Made by a program: the position numbers and the translations under genes. Below are positions 59,561 to 64,000 of a stretch of 64,000 nt of DNA, piece by piece (position 1 is the first letter of the stretch; the number at the start of each line of letters is the position of its first letter). The stretch is from the NCBI GenBank assembly GCA_016861025.1, contig BOKO01000028.1, positions 9,050-73,049 on the forward strand, read 5' to 3'. Source of the DNA: Chloroflexota bacterium (GTDB taxonomy: Bacteria > Chloroflexota > Anaerolineae > Caldilineales > Caldilineaceae). The notes beneath the pieces are model-generated. The model was not told the DNA's origin. It did not search any database and saw nothing but the letters and a program-made list of their open reading frames with translations.

Positions 59561-60490
59561 TTATCGGACCGGCAACTGGCCGTTCGAGACGAACTGGTCA
59601 AAGCTGTCGAAGCTCTCGCCCTCCTGCCATGACCGATCCCATGACCGAGGCTCGGCATCTTCGAGCAAAAGCAACGTGAGAATACGGTCACGTGCGCTGT
59701 AGCTGTGCTTGAACTCCCACAGCTTCATATGAGTCGCCTCTTCTGGGCACCAGATCGCCGCTGACATTTCAGCGCCATCCCACTCCTGGTCGATGCTGGT
59801 ATCAGCGGCCAACGTGCCAGGCAACGGTTCCTGTGGGTCACCGTTCCGCCGGATGCGCGCCCGAGTCCTGACGGCGCTGCTACTGCGCCATTCGTACTTC
59901 ACGAAGCCATTGTCCCAATAGACGAGAATTGCGCGCTGCTTGGTGAACTTGATGAAGCGGATGCACAACGCCTCGAATGAAACCTGGAACCGCTGGGCGA
60001 TGGCGCTGAGGACATGTAGATCGATGCGCTGGTTCGTTATCCAATCACGCAGCAGATCACCAGGCATAAGCAAGTTGCCAGCAAACTCGTCTGCTTCGCG
60101 CTCAATCTGGCGAAGGCCATCGATGCCGGTGTGAACGCTCTGGCTGTCGCAGTTGAAACTTGGTTGCTGAGTGCGATGCAAGATGAAGTGACCCAACTCG
60201 TGGGCAATGGTGAAGCGTTGCCGCTCAGGTCGAGCCTTGCCGTTGTAGGCGATACCCCAAACCGCGTGGTCATCTGGATCGCGCGCCAGCATTCCTTCGA
60301 ACGTGTCGCCGTGAATTTCCACCGGCGGCCTGATTTCCCGGACGCCTTCGCCATAGGGCGTGTCCGGCAGCATCTGCCGGACGATTTCCAAATCGATGGC
60401 GTCCGGCATGCCTTCTCTGTACCACGCCCGCAACCACTTGATGACATGGCTGGAGGCAATGGAACCCGTCAGGGTCTGCGCTACGCTCAA
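59561..60490 (-). CDS. ImmA/IrrE family metallopeptidase
   Basis: A 309-residue protein with the zinc peptidase motif FTIAHELGHFIL (H97-H101) and IEREADEFAGNLLMP, followed by a helical recognition part. ImmA-type proteases cut the partner repressor to induce lysogenic elements. The C-terminal ~110 residues (EEATHMKLWEFKHSYSARDR) look like an added domain. The start is a TTG at 60490 placed 3 nt after the XRE stop; a downstream ATG at 60409 is the alternative. Confidence 0.85.
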   Translation of the reverse strand: MSVAQTLTGSIASSHVIKWLRAWYREGMPDAIDLEIVRQMLPDTPYGEGVREIRPPVEIHGDTFEGMLARDPDDHAVWGIAYNGKARPERQRFTIAHELGHFILHRTQQPSFNCDSQSVHTGIDGLRQIEREADEFAGNLLMPGDLLRDWITNQRIDLHVLSAIAQRFQVSFEALCIRFIKFTKQRAILVYWDNGFVKYEWRSSSAVRTRARIRRNGDPQEPLPGTLAADTSIDQEWDGAEMSAAIWCPEEATHMKLWEFKHSYSARDRILTLLLLEDAEPRSWDRSWQEGESFDSFDQFVSNGQLPVR

Positions 60491-60493
60491 TCC

Positions 60494-60829
60494 TCAGTCC
60501 CCGCTTTTGCGTGAAAACATCATCTTGAGAACGTCCTGGTAGTGCCTCTTCTCTTCCTCTGTCATCCCGGCGTACTCGCGAAAGAAGGCAACGTCCTCGG
60601 GGCTGGCTTCGGGAGCCTGCTGCATGGGAGTGCCCATTACATCCTCCATCGTCACGCCGAGCACCTGAGCGATCTTCTGAATCCGCTCCGCTGTGGGGCG
60701 CTGCCCATCCTTCATTTCCAGTTCCCAGATGTATGCCTTGGTACAACCGACCGCATCGGCGACCTGCTGCAGGGTCAATTTCTTCGCCTCGCGCAAACGC
60801 CGCAGGCGAGCTCCGAACTCCGAAGCCAT
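60494..60829 (-). CDS. XRE-family repressor
   Basis: A 111-residue protein with an N-terminal HTH_3 domain (EFGARLRRLREAKKLTLQQV; VADAVGCTKAYIWELEMKDG) and a short C-terminal part (ASPEDVAFFREYAGMTEEEK). It pairs with the ImmA/IrrE gene as a cleavable prophage repressor. GGGAG lies 7 nt before the ATG at 60829, and a TATACT -10-like hexamer (60881-60886, minus strand) lies upstream. Confidence 0.85.
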   Translation of the reverse strand: MASEFGARLRRLREAKKLTLQQVADAVGCTKAYIWELEMKDGQRPTAERIQKIAQVLGVTMEDVMGTPMQQAPEASPEDVAFFREYAGMTEEEKRHYQDVLKMMFSRKSGD

Positions 60830-60880
60830 GGCGATGCTCCCGTAGTGAAAAACCAATCAGTGGATAAAAGCAAGGCCGAT

Positions 60881-61035
60881 AGTATAGCCACGTGATACAC
60901 AAAAGGTCTATATGTGCTCCTTTGATTGACAAGCGGAAATCCGAGGTTCAGAATCACGTCAGTATCTCGCAGCTTTACTTGTGAGATACGCATGTTCAGT
61001 ACCCATGTCGCTGGCCAGTGCATTCCGAACCTCGG
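60881..61035. promoter_or_regulatory. divergent control region with nested inverted repeats
   Basis: Leftward: TATACT at 60881-60886 for the XRE unit. Rightward: TTGACA (60926-60931), 17-nt spacer, CAGAAT (60949-60954) for the gene at 61075. Inverted repeats CCGAGGTTC/GAACCTCGG (60941-60949 and 61027-61035) enclose GTATCTC/GAGATAC (60962-60968 and 60983-60989). The outer left arm overlaps the rightward promoter spacer. No gene lies in 60830-61074. Confidence 0.5.
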
Positions 61036-61074
61036 TAGCAGACCTCCGACGCCGATCCAGAAAGGACGAACAAG

Positions 61075-62307
61075 ATGAAGAAGACCTTTGTCGACGTGAT
61101 GCTCGAGCTGCCGGTGGACGCCACGCTACGTGACTTCCTGACGGGCCATGGCCTGTCAATGCCCGAAATCGATTCGGGCGACGCAGCTGATGCCAACCAG
61201 ACCTTGGTAGAAGTGGTCACGGCGTGGACCGACACGGATGCGCGCGACCGGATGGTGGCCAACTTGATGGCCAGCGTTTCGCTGGGTGACGAGGCGGGCC
61301 GACAGGCGTTGTTCGAGGCCGCAATGGCCGACCCGGCAGCAGTGACCGGACTGGCGCTGTGCCAAAGCGACCTTCAGCGCTCTTTCTGGCTCTACACCCA
61401 TCACCCGACGCTGTTCGAGCGCGCTAGCGATTTCGATTTCTGGGCGCATCACGGCACACAGGCCCAACAATACGACCTCGGCGTCAAGCGCACGCCGATC
61501 GACACCGAAGTGGCGATGACCGGGCTGCGCCAAGCCATTTCGGCGTACTACCAGCGTGAGCGGCAATGCGGCGATGGCTGCGTCGCGTACCTGGTGGAGC
61601 GCAGCCCCGGCGTCTATCTACTGACGGTCCATGTCAAGGATCTGGCCATGCTGCGCCTCGAGTTCGAAGGCGTGGTGTTGAAGCGCCGGGTCGGCAATCC
61701 GAACATCCACATGGTGTTGGAGTACGCCCAAGCCACTGGCGTCGTCCGCACGCTGGTGCGCGGCGGCCAGAAGGTCCAGCAGATGCTGGTCGAGGCCTTC
61801 GCGGAGCATGTGCTGGGCGTCAAGGCGAATGCACAGAAGATCAAAGCGCCGTGTCTGGACCTGTCCACCTTGCGCACGGGCTTCGATGTGCCGGAGGTGT
61901 TCGACGACGGATTCTCTCTGGTGCAACTCAAGTCGCTCACCCTGCTGAGCCCGGACGGCGACCTGAAGATCGAATGCACGGCGATGCAGGCCAGTCAGCA
62001 GCGCTCGGTGCATGAGTTGCTGAAGGAGAAACTTCCCGGCCCGCTGGAAGGCCAGTGGGCGGTAACGGCGGCGCAGGTCAATCTCTACTATCCGCCAGAA
62101 CCAGGCCGGACGCGTTTCCGAGTGGTTCCCATCGAGATCACCAGCCGGGGGAGGCTCAATCTGCACAAGTTCGACAACAAGCTGCAGGCGCAACTGGAGC
62201 GCTACCTCGTCAAGGTCGGCATCCTGCAAAAGGGGCAGACATTGAGCGCACAGGAGTTGCCACCGGAGGCGGACGCGGTCAGTTCCTCGTCGGCATTCGA
62301 GGACTGA
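61075..62307 (+). CDS. 410-residue protein of unknown function
   Basis: I do not recognise the family. It begins MKKTFVDVMLELPVDATLRD; the N-terminal half is helical and acidic, the middle has VAYLVERSPGVYLLTVHVKD and LRLEFEGVVLKRRVGNPNIH, and the C-terminus has RFRVVPIEITSRGRLNLHKF, all beta-rich. No catalytic motif or membrane segment is visible. AAAGGA lies 8 nt before the ATG, and a TTGACA-N17-CAGAAT promoter lies about 120 nt upstream. It forms a pair with the zinc-ribbon gene, 3 nt downstream. Confidence 0.65.
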   Translation: MKKTFVDVMLELPVDATLRDFLTGHGLSMPEIDSGDAADANQTLVEVVTAWTDTDARDRMVANLMASVSLGDEAGRQALFEAAMADPAAVTGLALCQSDLQRSFWLYTHHPTLFERASDFDFWAHHGTQAQQYDLGVKRTPIDTEVAMTGLRQAISAYYQRERQCGDGCVAYLVERSPGVYLLTVHVKDLAMLRLEFEGVVLKRRVGNPNIHMVLEYAQATGVVRTLVRGGQKVQQMLVEAFAEHVLGVKANAQKIKAPCLDLSTLRTGFDVPEVFDDGFSLVQLKSLTLLSPDGDLKIECTAMQASQQRSVHELLKEKLPGPLEGQWAVTAAQVNLYYPPEPGRTRFRVVPIEITSRGRLNLHKFDNKLQAQLERYLVKVGILQKGQTLSAQELPPEADAVSSSSAFED

Positions 62308-62310
62308 TCG

Positions 62311-63276
62311 ATGGCGGCGCACGACGCCTGGGCCTTGGTCTGCCGCCTGTTCGCGGGCGGTACGCCCGTGCTGCGCGCCACGCTGTCGCCACGCGATGTC
62401 GCCGCGCTGTCCGTCCTGGGTAAAGCGGTCAAACCGACGACGGCGGATCAGTCGTTCGTGCTCTGCCCGCACTGCCAGCAGCATCGGGCGCAAGTCTGGA
62501 GTGACTGTCGGGGTGGACGGATGTGCCGTTGCCCGGACTGTGGCCCCGTGACCGTTGAAGCGAACGACGGTGCGTCGCTAGCCCTGGACGAGGACTGGCT
62601 ACGGCAGAAGATGCGCCTCGCACTCGGCATCGAAAGCCACGACGGCATCGATGATCTGGGCGATGGCGTGTGGCGACTGGGCGATGCCCGCCGGTCACCC
62701 GTCCTGCTGGCCCGTGATCTGACGCGCGTGCTGCAAGAACCCGCGCTGTTGGATCGGGTGCGCGTGGCGGGCGGCGACATCCGGGTGGTTACGCCGAGGC
62801 CGCGCACGACACGCGGGGCGCCATTCGGCGTGGGCATCGAGTGGCTGGCGTTGGAGGAACGTTTCACGTTCTACGGTAGTGGAATCATGCTCCTCGGCAC
62901 ACCATCGCCGTCCGCGATGCCAGCCGTAGCCGATCCGGCTACGCCGGTGAATGGGCCGTTCTCGTCGGACTTCAAATGGGCGACGCTGCCAGAAGGCGAC
63001 GGCACGCCGATTCGGTTCACTGATGGTCAGGCCAAGGTGTTCGAGGCGCTCTGGTCGTTCAAGGGCCAAGCCACGACGGCGGATCGAATCATGCAGCGCG
63101 CAGGCTTGGACAGCGCCAAGCCAAGCGACCTGTTCAAGGTCAGGGCGAAGGAAAAGGGCAAGCCGGGGCCTGCTGCACAGCACGCTGCCTACGGCGCGCT
63201 CGTGGTCACACAGCAACGTGCGGGGTTGTACGCGATGCCGTGCGCGGCGGCGGGAAAGGAGGTCGCCATGACGTGA
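62311..63276 (+). CDS. zinc-ribbon protein of unknown function
   Basis: A 321-residue protein. Residues 52-77 hold a zinc ribbon, CPHC (C52, C55) and CPDC (C74, C77), with extra cysteines at 66 and 72. Downstream there is LARDLTRVLQEPALLDRVRV and a C-terminal winged-helix-like part (FTDGQAKVFEALWSFKGQAT; SDLFKVRAKEKGKPGPAAQ). Nucleic acid binding is likely. It starts 3 nt after the 410-residue gene, so the two are probably one functional unit. The family is not recognised. Confidence 0.65.
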   Translation: MAAHDAWALVCRLFAGGTPVLRATLSPRDVAALSVLGKAVKPTTADQSFVLCPHCQQHRAQVWSDCRGGRMCRCPDCGPVTVEANDGASLALDEDWLRQKMRLALGIESHDGIDDLGDGVWRLGDARRSPVLLARDLTRVLQEPALLDRVRVAGGDIRVVTPRPRTTRGAPFGVGIEWLALEERFTFYGSGIMLLGTPSPSAMPAVADPATPVNGPFSSDFKWATLPEGDGTPIRFTDGQAKVFEALWSFKGQATTADRIMQRAGLDSAKPSDLFKVRAKEKGKPGPAAQHAAYGALVVTQQRAGLYAMPCAAAGKEVAMT

Positions 63277-63349
63277 TCTCCCCAACCGATGCGCCCAGGC
63301 TCGCGCCGACTTCAAGAGCCTGCCCTTTGCAATTTTTGGAGTGAATAAA

Positions 63350-63580
63350 ATGAGCGGAAAGAACCAATGGGTCGTACCCATCAACGGCGGTGATCAGTGG
63401 GGTGTGCGGGGAGAAGGCAACGGCCGTCTCACCTCCATCCATGACACGCAGCAACAGGCGATTGACCGTGCGCGGGACATCGCCATCAACCAGCAGAGCG
63501 AGATGCTCATCCAAGGGCGGAACGGCCAGATCCGTGAGCGCAACAGCTACGGTGACGATCCGTTCCCGCCCAAAGGTTGA
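63350..63580 (+). CDS. DUF2188 family protein
   Basis: A 76-residue protein, MSGKNQWVVPINGGDQWGVR, with SIHDTQQQAIDRARDIAINQ and IRERNSYGDDPFPPKG, the DUF2188 pattern. GGAG lies 8 nt before the ATG at 63350. Function unknown. Confidence 0.85.
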   Translation: MSGKNQWVVPINGGDQWGVRGEGNGRLTSIHDTQQQAIDRARDIAINQQSEMLIQGRNGQIRERNSYGDDPFPPKG

Positions 63581-63593
63581 CGTGGAGGCTGGC

Positions 63594-63636
63594 CTCGCGG
63601 GTTTGCCGTGCTGCTTTGCTCGTGCAAACCCGCGAG
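63594..63636. repeat. 13-bp inverted repeat
   Basis: CTCGCGGGTTTGC (63594-63606) and GCAAACCCGCGAG (63624-63636) form a perfect stem with a 17-nt loop, just after the DUF2188 gene. No T-tract follows on either strand, so a simple intrinsic terminator is doubtful. The rest of 63581-63838 shows no gene. Confidence 0.5.
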
Positions 63637-63838
63637 CCAACCATTCCCATCGGCGCACGCATAAGTAGTTGGCGAACAACGCCGTCTGCGTGTGCCACGG
63701 CGAAGAAGTTGGCGCAGGTTTCGAGAGAAGATAGGGCAGAACAGGGTCAAACCGGCAGCCTCCCAGCTGACACTATGCCTACCCCTGGCACACGCAGAAT
63801 GGGCGCGAACCCCGCGTGGTTTGCGGGAAGCAGAAATG

Positions 63839-63866
63839 AAAACGCCCAACTGAGAACAGTTGGGCG
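63839..63866 (-). terminator. intrinsic terminator of tRNA-Phe
   Basis: On the minus strand a perfect 10-bp stem, CGCCCAACTG TTCT CAGTTGGGCG, followed by TTTT, 9 nt after the tRNA 3' end. Confidence 0.85.
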
Positions 63867-63874
63867 CTGAATTT

Positions 63875-63950
<76 letters not shown>

Positions 63951-63973
63951 TAAACCTGTCTTGCCTTCCACTA

Positions 63974-63998
63974 CGGCCGCGGATTTTGGCTGCGGCCG
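63974..63998. other. 7-bp inverted repeat at the right edge
   Basis: CGGCCGC (63974-63980) and GCGGCCG (63992-63998) with an 11-nt loop lie just upstream of the tRNA on the minus strand. It may be the terminator or leader of a feature beyond the window; too little is visible to say. Confidence 0.3.
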
Positions 63999-64000
63999 GG

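Larger units (their letters stand above)
20918..60829 (-). mobile_element. lambda-like siphoprophage, ends not precisely defined
   Basis: Gene order on the minus strand is XRE regulator, ImmA/IrrE, LOTUS protein, recombinase, replication and recombination genes, methyltransferases, terminase, gpW, portal, S49 protease with scaffold, decoration, capsid, tail tube, G/GT chaperone, tape measure, tail tip, holin, endolysin. No sheath or baseplate genes are present, which points to a long non-contractile tail. All essential modules appear intact. The right limit is set at the XRE gene; 61075-63580 may or may not belong. I could not find the direct repeats of attL and attR by eye. Confidence 0.8.

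Overview
The window looks like a G+C-rich betaproteobacterial chromosome (Rhodocyclales-like; a guess from codon use, gene families and the phage type, not from a marker gene). It holds two defence-like loci, a nearly complete lambda-type siphoprophage and a tRNA-Phe gene. No rRNA, CRISPR array or insertion sequence was seen.

Region 1 (1-10802, all minus strand) reads as one six-gene locus. In transcription order it has a WYL-domain repressor, a NYN/PIN-type nuclease, a 1056-residue protein of unknown family with a possible RNase H/PIWI-like C-terminal region, a 1296-residue SF2 helicase-like ATPase, a small HD alarmone hydrolase and an ADP-ribosylglycohydrolase with a long N-terminal extension that runs off the left edge. 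Nearly the same 19-bp palindrome lies in front of the WYL gene (10823-10841) and in front of the HD/glycohydrolase pair (1947-1965), which suggests shared control. This is the best candidate here for an undescribed system.

Region 2 (10920-20921, plus strand, divergent from the WYL gene across one copy of that palindrome) is a tight five-gene restriction operon: a beta-class adenine methyltransferase of type III Mod kind, a Res-like helicase, a separate PD-(D/E)xK nuclease, McrB with an N-terminal reader-like domain, and McrC. It appears to join a type III-like system with a split Res to a modification-dependent McrBC system.

Region 3 (20918 to about 60.8 kb, mostly minus strand) is a lambda-like prophage written backwards: lysogeny and immunity (XRE, ImmA/IrrE, a HEPN-like/LOTUS protein), serine recombinase with DUF2924, DNA replication and recombination (Sak4-like ATPase, SSB-like protein, Bro-N protein, PD-(D/E)xK nuclease, P4-type primase-helicase, RuvC-like resolvase), two tandem ParB-methyltransferases, four small plus-strand genes behind a triplicated promoter-like element, terminase, head, tail (with a programmed -1 frameshift in the chaperone gene) and lysis. 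The endolysin stop codon overlaps the mcrC stop codon, so the prophage abuts the restriction operon with no spacer.

Region 4 (61075-64000) has two plus-strand genes of unknown function, one with a zinc ribbon, behind a good sigma70-like promoter, then a DUF2188 gene, and tRNA-Phe(GAA) with its terminator on the minus strand.
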